A stretch of 50,207 bases of DNA. It comes from Lachnospiraceae bacterium A2. Its GTDB lineage: Bacteria > Bacillota > Clostridia > Lachnospirales > Lachnospiraceae. How positions within the stretch are numbered: position 1 is the first letter of the stretch; every line of letters begins with the position of its first letter. The translations under genes were made by a program, and so were the position numbers. The notes under the pieces were generated by a model. It was not told the DNA's origin. It did no database searches and saw nothing but the letters and a program-made list of their open reading frames with translations. Shown here piece by piece: positions 27,874 to 37,256 of this stretch. The stretch spans positions 326,000-376,206 of the forward strand of contig KE159638.1 in the NCBI GenBank assembly GCA_000403315.2. Direction: 5' to 3'.

Positions 27874-28346
27874 TTACCTTTCCTCACGGCTTCTGCGGCT
27901 TCGTTCCAGTTTTCTGTTGTACTCATAAAGCAGCTTTAGAATCGTGTCCGTCATCTGTTTCTGCGTAAAGTTTTTCGGGAAAAATCCCTTTAAATCCTGT
28001 ACTTTAAAGCTGATACGTTCGGTCTGGTTGCCTTTTTCCTCCGACATGATTTTATAAATACCGTCCGAAGAAAGAGTATTCTGCTGCGCCTGTTTCTTCA
28101 TGCGGATGCTTTGTGCGTGGGAGGGTGTGCAGTCATTCAGGCTCATTGCGTCAAGCAGTATTTTCTGCTGTTCTTTGGAGAGGTAGGAGAGTTCCACGGC
28201 GGGGCTGAGTGCGATAATGCCCTCGTCAACCTTGTCAAGCAGTTCGGGGATAAGGTAAGTCAGACGGATATAGCGGAATACTTGGTCACGGCTTTCATTC
28301 TGTGATTTTCCTATTTCGGCGGCGGTATCTGACTTTGTCGCAGCTT
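27874..28346 (-). pseudogene. ParB-like gene, 3' part, cut by an IS1182-type element
   Basis: About 157 codons open to the IS edge, matching residues from ATKSDTAAEIGKSQNESRDQ onward of the ParB-like protein at 45609-46505. The retained part holds the helix-turn-helix region (QVFRYIRLTYLIPELLDKVD) and the tail. The nuclease/CTPase-like N-terminal domain is gone. Confidence 0.85.
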
Positions 28347-29903
28347 CGAGCTGTTGACAAACCTCTTGCCAAAAAGATTTGCATATAAGAAAATATATGT
28401 GTAGATTAATCCTTGAGGTGATACATTATGATGACAAAAATCGAGAACCAACAGATAGAAATGCATTTGATAACAATTGAAGATTTAGTCCCTACCGATC
28501 ATTTTCTTCGGAAAGTAAATGCTATCATTGATTTTTCATTCATATATGACGAAGTAGAGAATATGTACTGTCATAACAATGGACGTCCATCCATCGGTCC
28601 GGCGGTCTTAATCAAGTTTCTTCTCATCGGTTTTCTTTATGGCATCAATTCCGAAAGAAGAATATCAGAAGAGATTCAGGTGAACATGGCATACCGTTGG
28701 TTTCTTGGTCTTGATATTATGGATAAGGTTCCAGATCATTCTACGATTTCCCAGACCAGACGCCGCCGTTTCAACGGCAGTGATCTTTTTCGGAATATTT
28801 TTCAGAAAATTGTTTTCCTATGCGTAGAAAAGGGTCTGGCAGACGGCAGGCTGGTTTTTACGGATTCGACACACATAAAGGCAAACGCATCCCGGAAAAC
28901 AGAATACATCAAGCAAACAGAAGAAGTCACAAATGAATACCTCAAAGAACTGGACCAGTATGAAGAAACTGTACGCAGCCAGCTGGAGTCGGAGGGAAAG
29001 ATCAAGCCTGCCCGCTGCAGGAAGCGGAAAGAAAAAATCGAAACAGTCCGGCGCCGCGTAAGCAGCACAGACCCCGAATCAGGATATTATAAGCGCAAAG
29101 GGAAAGCCGAAGGGATGCATTACTTGTCGCACGAGACAGTTGATTCTAAAAATGGTATTACCGTTGATGTGGCAGCAACAGCCGGCAATGTAAATGGCAG
29201 CCAGCCATATATCGAAAGGCTTGATTATATTGGGGAAACGATCGGGCTAAAAATACAAGCAGCCTGTGCTGACAGCGGATATGACACAAACCTTATCAAT
29301 CAACAATTGCCAGAACGAAACATAGATTTTTACACACCGAAAAGAACAGAGCAAAAAAGAGGGACTACAGAGTTTCAAAGGAAAGATTTTCAGTATGATG
29401 AAAAGGATGACAGATTCATCTGTCCCGGAGGAAAAGCGCTTCCGCTGCACAGGCTCAACAGAACAATAAATACTGTAACAAAAGAGTACCGCTGTCCCAA
29501 AACGGAATGTAAAGACTGTCCATTCCGTAACAGGTGCATAGGAGAAAAAGGTTCTGATAAAAGAATCCAAGTAAATATTTTTGAAGACGTTGTAAAAAAG
29601 AATCATGAAAAAGATGGTACGGAAACGCACGCCAAGGTTTTGCTTCTGCGACAGATATGGAGCGAAGGCAGCTTTGCGGCGCAAAAAGCAAGACATAATT
29701 TGAAATTCCTATATAGAAGAGGATTAGAGGCAGCTGAACAGCAATGCCTCTTATCGTCAACGGCATTAAATCTAAAGAGAATGATAAAGGTCATGGCATA
29801 GAGAACCATGCCTTTTTCTTTGGAATATTTTCCTATTTATTGATAGAATTTTATCATAATATCTTACGGCATTTATAAAATAAGGGGGTTTGTCAACAGC
29901 TCG
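28347..29903 (+). mobile_element. second IS1182-type element, between two parB fragments
   Basis: About 1557 bases with inverted ends CGAGCTGTTGACAAACC and GGTTTGTCAACAGCTCG. The flanks are CTT and AAG, so there is no direct target duplication. It is distinct from the element at 5929-7998 (different ends, 457-residue transposase). Confidence 0.8.
28428..29801 (+). CDS. IS1182-family transposase (second type)
   Basis: 457 residues, with GAGGTGA before the double ATG. The N-terminal DUF772 domain is clear (GRPSIGPAVLIKFLLIGFLY, then INSERRISEEIQVNMAYRWF). Catalytic positions are RLVFTDSTHIKANASR (first Asp) and AACADSGYDTNL (second Asp). A cysteine cluster (CPKTECKDCPFRNRC) and the C-terminal EGSFAAQKARHNLKFLYRRG (Glu) follow. 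The frame is intact and of normal family length. Confidence 0.92.
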   Translation: MMTKIENQQIEMHLITIEDLVPTDHFLRKVNAIIDFSFIYDEVENMYCHNNGRPSIGPAVLIKFLLIGFLYGINSERRISEEIQVNMAYRWFLGLDIMDKVPDHSTISQTRRRRFNGSDLFRNIFQKIVFLCVEKGLADGRLVFTDSTHIKANASRKTEYIKQTEEVTNEYLKELDQYEETVRSQLESEGKIKPARCRKRKEKIETVRRRVSSTDPESGYYKRKGKAEGMHYLSHETVDSKNGITVDVAATAGNVNGSQPYIERLDYIGETIGLKIQAACADSGYDTNLINQQLPERNIDFYTPKRTEQKRGTTEFQRKDFQYDEKDDRFICPGGKALPLHRLNRTINTVTKEYRCPKTECKDCPFRNRCIGEKGSDKRIQVNIFEDVVKKNHEKDGTETHAKVLLLRQIWSEGSFAAQKARHNLKFLYRRGLEAAEQQCLLSSTALNLKRMIKVMA

Positions 29904-30085
29904 AAGTTGGGACGAAGTTGCGGACGGACGATAAGGTGGCACAGGGCTTTGGCGTGGGCAGGATGACCGTGCAGCGTTTTATCCGCTTGACGGAGCTGAT
30001 ACCGCCGATTTTGCAGATGGTGGACGATGGGAAAATCGCCCTCACGCCTGCGGTGGAGCTGTCCTTTTTGAAGAAAGGGGAACAA
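29904..30085 (+). pseudogene. fragment of a different ParB-like gene
   Basis: It reads VGTKLRTDDKVAQGFGVGRM, then TVQRFIRLTELIPPILQMVD and GKIALTPAVELSFLKKGEQ, a ParB helix-turn-helix region clearly different from the one at 27874. It starts at the IS edge at the codon equivalent to the break in that other gene, then leaves the family about 60 codons on. The following stretch to 30256 holds no gene I can support. Confidence 0.75.
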
Positions 30086-30256
30086 GGACAGCCGCTGATA
30101 TTTTGTTTTCGGTTGGTAAATGCGGCATGGTCATTACAGTGAAAGGGAAGAAAAATCTCTTGCGCTATGAAAAAAAGAACTGGAAAATAAATGTTTTTAT
30201 CTGGATTAAGGGCGTTTTCGGATTCCCTTTTTCTAAAATTTAGGGAGGATATGCCT

Positions 30257-30430
30257 ATGGCAAAAACAATTACACACCCGAAAATAGAGGTTCAGCCTGT
30301 CTATCTGGGCGGCAGGGACATGAGAGAAGTTTTTATTTCCCTACTTGTAAACGAGGTACGGAGAAGAAAGTCCTCTCCCCACACCTTTGAGATAATAAAA
30401 GATACAGAATACAATGGGGACAGAAAATAA
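30257..30430 (+). CDS. small recombinase-associated protein
   Basis: 57 residues from the ATG at 30257, behind GGGAGG; two earlier in-frame starts fit the ribosome site less well. Sequence features: HPKIEVQPVYLGGRDMREVF then a basic VNEVRRRKSS. It occupies the place TnpW holds in the other elements, 18 bases before a serine recombinase gene, but has no TnpW signature. I cannot name it. Confidence 0.6.
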   Translation: MAKTITHPKIEVQPVYLGGRDMREVFISLLVNEVRRRKSSPHTFEIIKDTEYNGDRK

Positions 30431-30448
30431 AGAAAGGGGATGCATGGA

Positions 30449-30634
30449 ATGGGTATTTTAAGAACCGCCTTGTACTGTAGATTGTCAAAAGACGACATGG
30501 CGCAGGGGGACAGCGAGAGCATAAAAACGCAAAAAGCGATGCTGGCACAGTATGCAAGGGAGCATGGGTTTTTAGTCGTTGAAACCTATGTGGATGACGG
30601 TTGGAGCGGCTTGAATTTTGTTGAGGTAAGATAA
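30449..30634 (+). pseudogene. serine recombinase N-terminal stub (element E)
   Basis: About 58 native residues from the ATG at 30449 (AAAGGGG upstream): [20 protein letters not shown], then YVDDGWSGLNF. The gene should continue with E-R-P, but at about 30620 it runs into the end of element C and stops after VEVR. The catalytic serine is present, but most of the domain and all DNA-binding parts are lost. Confidence 0.8.
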
Positions 30635-30669
30635 CGTAACCTTTTTTGCAGAGGGTGTTATCTTACCTC
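30623..30669 (-). terminator. 13-base perfect inverted repeat at the junction of E and C
   Basis: GAGGTAAGATAAC (30623-30635) and GTTATCTTACCTC (30657-30669) pair perfectly around 21 bases. It lies 14 bases after the stop of recombinase C, where the other elements carry a terminator, so it probably serves as one and marks the end of element C. Confidence 0.55.
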
Positions 30670-30682
30670 TTTTTGATGTATG

Positions 30683-32404
<1,722 letters not shown>

Positions 32405-32408
32405 CTAT

Positions 32409-32437
32409 ATTATACCACATACCGCTGCCTGTGTCAT
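32409..32437 (-). promoter_or_regulatory. promoter of recombinase C
   Basis: Read on the - strand: ATGACA (32437-32432), a 17-base spacer, TATAAT (32414-32409). Short arms TGGTAT (32390-32395) and ATACCA (32412-32417) flank the start region, a weaker version of the dyads seen before recombinases B and D. Confidence 0.65.
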
Positions 32438-32459
32438 GTATAAAATGTGAAGAAACGCC

Positions 32460-32627
32460 CTATTTCCGGGCGTTTGCGGGATTCAGCTCCATGTCTTTGC
32501 GAATGAGCTTTTTTATCTTTTTATCCAGTGTGTCCGTCGCGTGTTCACTTGCGGACGAACATACAAGGTAAGTAACTTTTCCGATTTTATGCTCCGTTGT
32601 GGTAACGGGCGTTTGGTTTTGCGTCAA
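32460..32627 (-). CDS. TnpW-family small protein of element C
   Basis: 55 residues from a TTG at 32627, six bases after AAAGGGGG; a longer frame with an ATG at 32687 has no ribosome site. The centre (HKIGKVTYLVCSSASEHATD) matches the strand and loop of TnpW proteins, and the end (LDKKIKKLIRKD) matches their final helix. It lies just upstream of recombinase C and its promoter, the position TnpW takes in elements A, B and D. Confidence 0.6.
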   Translation of the reverse strand: MTQNQTPVTTTEHKIGKVTYLVCSSASEHATDTLDKKIKKLIRKDMELNPANARK

Positions 32628-32699
32628 AGAAAATCCCCCTTTCTTTCGCAAACATATAATACAGTCTATGAATAGCAGCAAGTCCACTATTCAAGAAAA

Positions 32700-33104
32700 C
32701 AAAGGCTTTCATCGGACGGTTATTAGCATAACCTCATGGGAATTTCACCCCGGCATGGTTCTCATGCAGCCCTACCCATTGCCTGCGACGCTCTTAACGC
32801 TCGGACTGTGGCTGTAAGGAAGTATCATTGTATATTCTGCGCTGTCGTCGCCCGCAAGCCGCTACACTTGCTTTCCGGCGCGGTGTTGGTCGCTCGGCTG
32901 TCCGGGCGGGGTAATCCCTCCCGGATAGTGTCATGGCGCACCCGCCGTATGGCTCGGCGCAAAAGGAACGTATCCGATTTGCCCTATGCTGCGCCGCCGT
33001 TATCTTGCGCCGCTTTCTTTGTCAAGGTTCAGAATGGCTTTGCTGCCGCGTCAGCAGCGGAACGGAAAAGGGGGAGAGAGAAAGCGTCCCGCCGCCGCTG
33101 CGGT
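32700..33104. other. GC-rich stretch without a supported gene
   Basis: About 400 bases between element C and the Tn916-like module. Open frames on the + strand are present but lack ribosome sites and family resemblance. The stretch probably contains the unseen right end of element C and the 3' flank of the orf8-like gene. A TTGACA box is readable on the - strand near 33025. Confidence 0.4.
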
Positions 33105-33364
33105 TTATTCCTCTGCCTTAAAGGTGAGGACAGCCATCATCAGTTTTGCTTGCAGCCGTTCCCGAATGTCGTGGTCTACGCCAAAATAGACATTCCCGCG
33201 CCGTCGTACAGCTTCCGCATGGAGAGGCGGGCTATGTAGCCGCTGAAATGCTGCAAGACAATCTTCATAGCGTCCGGGTCGCCCTTTGTCGCTGCTACAA
33301 TGACAGGATAGGGAACAAGGGCTTTTTCCGGGTAGCCGGGTTCGTTACCATTCGTCCCATTCAT
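33105..33364 (-). pseudogene. Tn916 Orf8-like HTH protein, frameshifted
   Basis: From the ATG at 33364 (GGAGG upstream) the frame reads PYPVIVAATKGDPDAMKIVL, then HFSGYIARLSMRKLYD, the helix-turn-helix domain of Tn916 Orf8 relatives. One base is missing after LYD, so the frame stops at 33176. The normal continuation (VDHDIRERLQAKLMMAVLTF) is intact in the next frame down to 33105. The gene overlaps the end of the sigma gene, as in Tn916. Confidence 0.8.
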
Positions 33365-33785
33365 CAGCATTTTCCTCCAGATATTTTCTTAATTTCTCAA
33401 AAGAGCTTGTCCGCCTGTACTGTATCGTGCTTCTCGACGTATTGAACAGCTCCGCAATCTCGGTATCGTTCATTCCCTCGAAGTAATACAGCAATATGGC
33501 TTTGCGCTTTTCTTCCGGCAAAGTACGGATTGCTTCAAGAAGCAGCTTTGGCGTGATTTTCTTCCCAGCTTTTTCAAAGACGGTTTCGACAGTTTCCCGT
33601 TTGAAATATTCATCAAAGGTATGAAGCTGCCGCGCTTCGTCTAAGGTCATGTCGGAAAAGGTCACTTCCTTTGCCTTGTGTCTGCGAAGCTCTCTATGAG
33701 TGTCGCACGCTTCATTGTGCAGCACCGTATTACAAAACTTCTGAAAAGCACATTGTTTGTAAAACTCCTTGCTATTAGGTTCCAC
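33345..33785 (-). CDS. Tn916 Orf7-like sigma-70 family factor
   Basis: 146 residues from the GTG at 33785, seven bases after AAAGGAGG. The N-terminal region FQKFCNTVLHNEACDTHREL and the C-terminal region 4 (LPEEKRKAILLYYFEGMNDT, then EIAELFNTSRSTIQYRR) match the sigma factors of Tn916-like elements, which drive transfer functions. It overlaps the orf8-like gene downstream, and the remnants at 420-644 and 2913-3085 are related fragments. Confidence 0.85.
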   Translation of the reverse strand: MEPNSKEFYKQCAFQKFCNTVLHNEACDTHRELRRHKAKEVTFSDMTLDEARQLHTFDEYFKRETVETVFEKAGKKITPKLLLEAIRTLPEEKRKAILLYYFEGMNDTEIAELFNTSRSTIQYRRTSSFEKLRKYLEENADEWDEW

Positions 33786-33960
33786 ATTCTCACCTCCTTT
33801 CTCGTTGGAAAGTTGGTGGTGCTTCCCCCTTTTCGCGGGGCAATACGGCGGTTTTCAAAAACGCCGAAGATTTTTTGAAATTTCTTCAAAAAATTTTTTG
33901 AGCAGCAAAATGCGCCCATCCGAAAAGTCCGGACAGGCGCATAGGTATTATAAGTAGTAT

Positions 33961-34071
33961 TTAGATGATTAGACAGTTCAAATATACAAGCGTAATTTCC
34001 CCCGGTGGTGGTCGGGCTTTTTTTAACAAGTCAATGACCGTCGGATTTTGTCGATACGCTTTGCGCTTCAT
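33961..34071 (-). CDS. 36-residue peptide upstream of the sigma gene
   Basis: The frame MKRKAYRQNPTVIDLLKKAR continues to a hydrophobic ITLVYLNCLII end. It has an excellent ribosome site (AAAGGAGG, 8 bases before the ATG). It lies between the KTR gene and the sigma gene, where Tn916 carries leader-type regulation. It could be a leader peptide or a small regulator; no family is recognised. Confidence 0.5.
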   Translation of the reverse strand: MKRKAYRQNPTVIDLLKKARPPPGEITLVYLNCLII

Positions 34072-34229
34072 GGCGGCTACCTCCTTTTAGCCGCCGTATC
34101 TGTTGGCGTTTGTGGCGTCATTCCTTTTCAGAGGATAGAAAGAAACGGCAGCCTTGATTTATTCAAAGCCGCCGCTGATAGACAGGGTAATGAGTTTATG
34201 GAAACGGCTTAATATTGGGGGATATAAAG

Positions 34230-34270
34230 AGAGCCGACAAACTGCGATTACTCGCAAGTTTATCGGCTCT
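34230..34270 (-). terminator. terminator of KTR copy 3
   Basis: The arms AGCCGATAAACTTG and AACTGC-side complements, ending TTTGTCGGCT (read on the - strand), form the same hairpin as in the other KTR genes. Confidence 0.6.
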
Positions 34271-34448
34271 GCGTCTGTGCGTCTGGCTCTTTGATAACTG
34301 ACATATTCAGTTGCTTTACATTGATAAGCGTTTCCTGTTTACATTTCGGACAGAACAATGGGAAGTTTTCAAGTATCGTGTCGCCGCGTATCTTTACCCG
34401 CGTTTTGTTGCCACATACTGGGCATAATAACCATTGTTCAGCCATCAT
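34260..34448 (-). CDS. cysteine-rich KTR-domain protein (copy 3)
   Basis: 62 residues from the ATG at 34448 (GAGGA upstream). It has the paired knuckles CPVCGNKTR and CPKCKQET, and an end (EPDAQTQSR) like copy 1. It lies between an ABC transporter operon and the Orf7/Orf8-like genes, the position Tn916 gives to Orf6, downstream of its resistance gene. Confidence 0.85.
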   Translation of the reverse strand: MMAEQWLLCPVCGNKTRVKIRGDTILENFPLFCPKCKQETLINVKQLNMSVIKEPDAQTQSR

Positions 34449-34482
34449 AGCAAATCCTCGTTTTTCGTCCAAATTGAAAGCA

Positions 34483-34928
34483 TTACACCTCCATAGTGCT
34501 GATTTTTTGGGAGAGTGCTGTTGTCAAAATGAAAGCAACTAATATGCTTGCCGCCGCAATTACAAAAACAATCACGTTGTTAAATACCCCTCCTGCTAAA
34601 AGGATTTCAGACGCAAAGCTACCGAAAACACATGAAACAATCACGCCCACTATAATTGTTACAGAAGCGGATTTTCTCCAATATCCAAACCACAAAGATA
34701 TTACCGCCAATGCAGCAGCTATTATAGAGTAAGCAATAAGCGATATTGCAACCCCGAATAGCGTTGACATTGTTATAGCTTCTTGACAAATAGGAACAAA
34801 CGCTTCGGTGGTAAAGAATATTGTAAAAGTAATCACGCCGCTAAACAGCATGGAAACAAATGTAAACAAAAATACAGTTATAACTTTTGCCAATAATACT
34901 CGGCTTCGCTTAACAGGGTATGAGAAAA
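34483..34928 (-). pseudogene. ABC-2 type permease, C-terminal part, cut by an IS
   Basis: It is open from the IS edge: FSYPVKRSRVLLAKVITVFL and then four more hydrophobic segments (for example TIIVGVIVSCVFGSFASEIL). The FSYPVKR motif is where permeases of BcrB-like bacitracin/lantibiotic immunity transporters continue after the conserved EEY. The N-terminal part is at 36998-37256 on the other side of the IS1182-family element. Confidence 0.8.
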
Positions 34929-34968
34929 GGGGAAGTCGGTTAATACCGCTTTTTAGCCTCTAAATCTT

Positions 34969-35034
34969 AAAATAAGAATCTCCCATAGAAATCAGTATTT
35001 TAAACTTCTGATATGTTATGGGAGATTCTTATTT
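34969..35034 (-). terminator. transposase-end hairpin of IS1182-family copy 3
   Basis: AAAATAAGAATCTCCCAT and ATGGGAGATTCTTATTTT pair perfectly. Compared with copy 2, one base pair is changed on both arms (C-G to A-T), so pairing is kept. Confidence 0.65.
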
Positions 35035-35100
35035 TTCTTTTTCTGTTTATATTTTAGGGCGCAAAAACCCCTTGACTGCATTCTTGAAAGTGCATTTTTT

Positions 35101-36855
35101 CTAAGCTGTCTTTTCATCTGTTTTTCCTTCAAATTTTTTGATCTCATCATGAAGAAAACGATGATATTTATTTATATTTCTTCCAATGGCATACAGTATG
35201 AACTCTTTATACACCTTCTCTGATGTGCGGTAGTTGAACCGTCGAAAGCTGCCGTTTTCTTTGATGTCTCCAAAATGTCCTTCCGTCTGTATGGAACGGA
35301 TCTGGCGGTTCAATATCCCTTTCTCACTTTGGATATTGGCATGAGATTCTTCCTTCAATGTTTCCCACTGCTCATTGATCTTCATGACTTTGTTTTTCTC
35401 TGCATCTTTTTCAGCGTTATATTTATATAAACATTCGGCTTTGTGTTCACAGCCGCTGCAGTCCGCACATCCATACACCTCAAAAGTCTGTGTATAACCA
35501 GCCTGTTCTTTGGTCTCTGTGCGGATATGATGCAGTTCTCTTTCATCATGACAAATATAATACAGTTCATCCTCGAACATTTGCGTTTTCATGTTGTAAT
35601 ACTTTCCAATATCTTCTGTATAAGCGCGTGTTTTCCGCTTTTCATGATCCTGTAGCTTGATGTAGCTGGATATGTTATTTTTCTTTAAATACAGGAGATT
35701 CTTCTCACTGCAATAACCACTGTCTGCCGTTACCTCATTCAAGATATCCCCAAATGCTTTTTTATGCTTTTCCAAAACCGGAATCAGTGTGTTGTAATCT
35801 GTCCGGTCATTGCTTACATAAGCATGGACAATAAAATAATTCTCTACGGCAATCTGGACATTATACGCTGCCTTTAACTGTCCGTTGCGCATGTGGTCTT
35901 CTTTCATTCTCATAAATGTGGCTTCCAGATCTGTTTTGGAATAACTGTTCCGGTCTTTTCCCATGATCTCAAAACATTCTTTATATCCCATAAGACGTTC
36001 CCCGCAGGCTTCTAATTCTTCATAAAGCCGCTGAATTTCCGGCTTTCTTTTTCCCTTTCCATAAACAAACGCAATCTGTTCCTTCTCTGCAATCTGTGTC
36101 AGATTTTTCTGGAGCTTCAGGATTTCCAATGGAGAACAGTTATCAATCTCGATAACTGTATTATTAGACAGTTTCTTATGTTTTGTCAGTTTTCGTTTCC
36201 GGTTCTTTTCAATGGCATCCCTTACTTTGTCCATTCCTTCAATCACAAACATATGCGCATGGGGAATATCATATTTAATGCCATATTCATTTTCGTCAAT
36301 CAATATGTTATACTTCTGATACAAAGAATCGACAGCGTCTAATAGTCCTGCAAGATGATAATTGATCGTCCCTCTCCATACAAAAGTATAGCGGTTCGCA
36401 TTGGCTTCTATTTTTGTGCCGTCGATAAAAAGCTCTTTGAGTGTAACCAGTCCTTCTTTTTGCAGGCGGCGAAGAAACTGGTAATTCAGCTCATCCAATA
36501 CATCAGCAGTCAGTTTGGTATTCTTGAACTCATAGAAAGCATCACGTTTCGGCTTCTGACCGTTGGCAAGCCAGATAAAAGCGAGGTCTCTTTCACACAA
36601 TTCCACAATACGGTCAACAGCTCTTATCCCCCGCATATTTGCGTAAGTGACTACAGCATACATCATAATTGGGTTATACCCGTTTCTTCCCTTATCTGAA
36701 CAATTGGCTAATAAGCCAGAAAAATCTAATTCCTCCATCACTTTTTTCAGGGTATAGACTGGATCGTCATCAGGTAAACACAATTCAAAGAAACTAAAGT
36801 TAATTTTCTGTTGTCCAATTTCAAAAAATTCGTTATAATAATCTTGTTTTTGCAT
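35101..36855 (-). CDS. IS1182-family transposase, intact
   Basis: 584 residues from the ATG at 36855, matching the start of copy 2; an in-frame extension of 16 codons to 36903 comes from the end hairpin region. Key parts: NPIMMYAVVTYANMRGIRAV (DUF772 domain), LFIDGTKIEANANR (first Asp), VTADSGYCSEKN (second Asp), the cysteine cluster CADCSGCEHKAEC, and SIQTEGHFGDIKENGSF (Glu). It is about 90% identical to the frameshifted copy at 6071-7826 and may act on that copy in trans. Confidence 0.92.
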   Translation of the reverse strand: MQKQDYYNEFFEIGQQKINFSFFELCLPDDDPVYTLKKVMEELDFSGLLANCSDKGRNGYNPIMMYAVVTYANMRGIRAVDRIVELCERDLAFIWLANGQKPKRDAFYEFKNTKLTADVLDELNYQFLRRLQKEGLVTLKELFIDGTKIEANANRYTFVWRGTINYHLAGLLDAVDSLYQKYNILIDENEYGIKYDIPHAHMFVIEGMDKVRDAIEKNRKRKLTKHKKLSNNTVIEIDNCSPLEILKLQKNLTQIAEKEQIAFVYGKGKRKPEIQRLYEELEACGERLMGYKECFEIMGKDRNSYSKTDLEATFMRMKEDHMRNGQLKAAYNVQIAVENYFIVHAYVSNDRTDYNTLIPVLEKHKKAFGDILNEVTADSGYCSEKNLLYLKKNNISSYIKLQDHEKRKTRAYTEDIGKYYNMKTQMFEDELYYICHDERELHHIRTETKEQAGYTQTFEVYGCADCSGCEHKAECLYKYNAEKDAEKNKVMKINEQWETLKEESHANIQSEKGILNRQIRSIQTEGHFGDIKENGSFRRFNYRTSEKVYKEFILYAIGRNINKYHRFLHDEIKKFEGKTDEKTA

Positions 36856-36929
36856 AGTTACATTATAACATGTAACGGAGAGAAGATGGTTATCGTTAGC
36901 CATCTTTTTTCTTTTTTAGGAAAAATTTC

Positions 36930-36969
36930 AGGGACAGATGTGACTCGTATGAGTCACATCTGTCCCTGT
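36930..36969 (-). terminator. outer hairpin of IS1182-family copy 3
   Basis: A perfect 18-base stem (CAGGGACAGATGTGACTC and its complement) with the loop GTAT. The equivalent stem in copy 2 has different bases but keeps pairing. Confidence 0.7.
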
Positions 36970-36997
36970 TTAGGACTATCTATTTCCCGACAGCCCC

Positions 36998-37256
36998 TTG
37001 CATATTCTTCAACAATAAATCTGTTATACATTGCCGACGATAAGATAGAAAAGCAAGCCGTAGCAACAACTAACGATAAGGTGGCTATGCCGTTATATGT
37101 AATAAATATCTGAACATCTGTATCAGAAGCGTCAAGATGTGGTATTGCAGCAAATAAGTAAACAAGACCTAATACTGCAAATGTAATTAAAAGTCCCGCA
37201 GTTATGTAGCCTTTCAATCGGTTACGCTTAATTTCAAGTTTTATTAAATTCAACAT
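36998..37256 (-). pseudogene. ABC-2 type permease, N-terminal part, cut by an IS
   Basis: 86 native residues: LIKLEIKRNRLKGYITAGLL, one membrane segment, an extracellular loop, a second membrane segment (ATLSLVVATACFSILSSAMY), and the conserved NRFIVEEYA, where the IS1182-family element enters. The ATG overlaps the ATPase stop, so the pair formed one operon. Confidence 0.8.

Larger units (their letters stand above)
25650..28346 (-). mobile_element. element D' (partial): recombinase, TnpW, ParB 3' half
   Basis: It is nearly identical to 46020-48780 of element D but inverted. It includes the spacer after the recombinase (ACAGTGTAA/TTACACTGT hairpin and the GGCGACAGC stretch). It is cut at the parB side by an IS1182-type element at 28347. 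Its mob genes are absent. Confidence 0.7.
34929..36997 (-). mobile_element. IS1182-family element, copy 3 (interrupts ABC permease)
   Basis: 2069 bases, with GGGGAAGTCGG at one end and CCGACAGCCCC at the other; the first end has drifted by two bases. Hairpins lie inside both ends (34969-35034 and 36930-36969). There is no target duplication, and the host gene appears to lack about 18 bases at the junction. It lies in the opposite orientation to copy 2. Confidence 0.85.

Noticed and set aside
30440..30634. A small, complete resolvase
   Set aside because: At about 60 residues it lacks most of the catalytic domain and stops at the junction with element C; it is a truncated large serine recombinase.
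32736..33239. A 167-residue + strand open frame
   Set aside because: It has no ribosome site, its composition follows the GC-rich non-coding DNA, and it overlaps the orf8-like gene on the other strand.
34483..34893. A separate small four-helix membrane protein
   Set aside because: The frame stays open to the IS edge and continues the permease motif FSYPVKR, so it is the C-terminal part of the split ABC permease.
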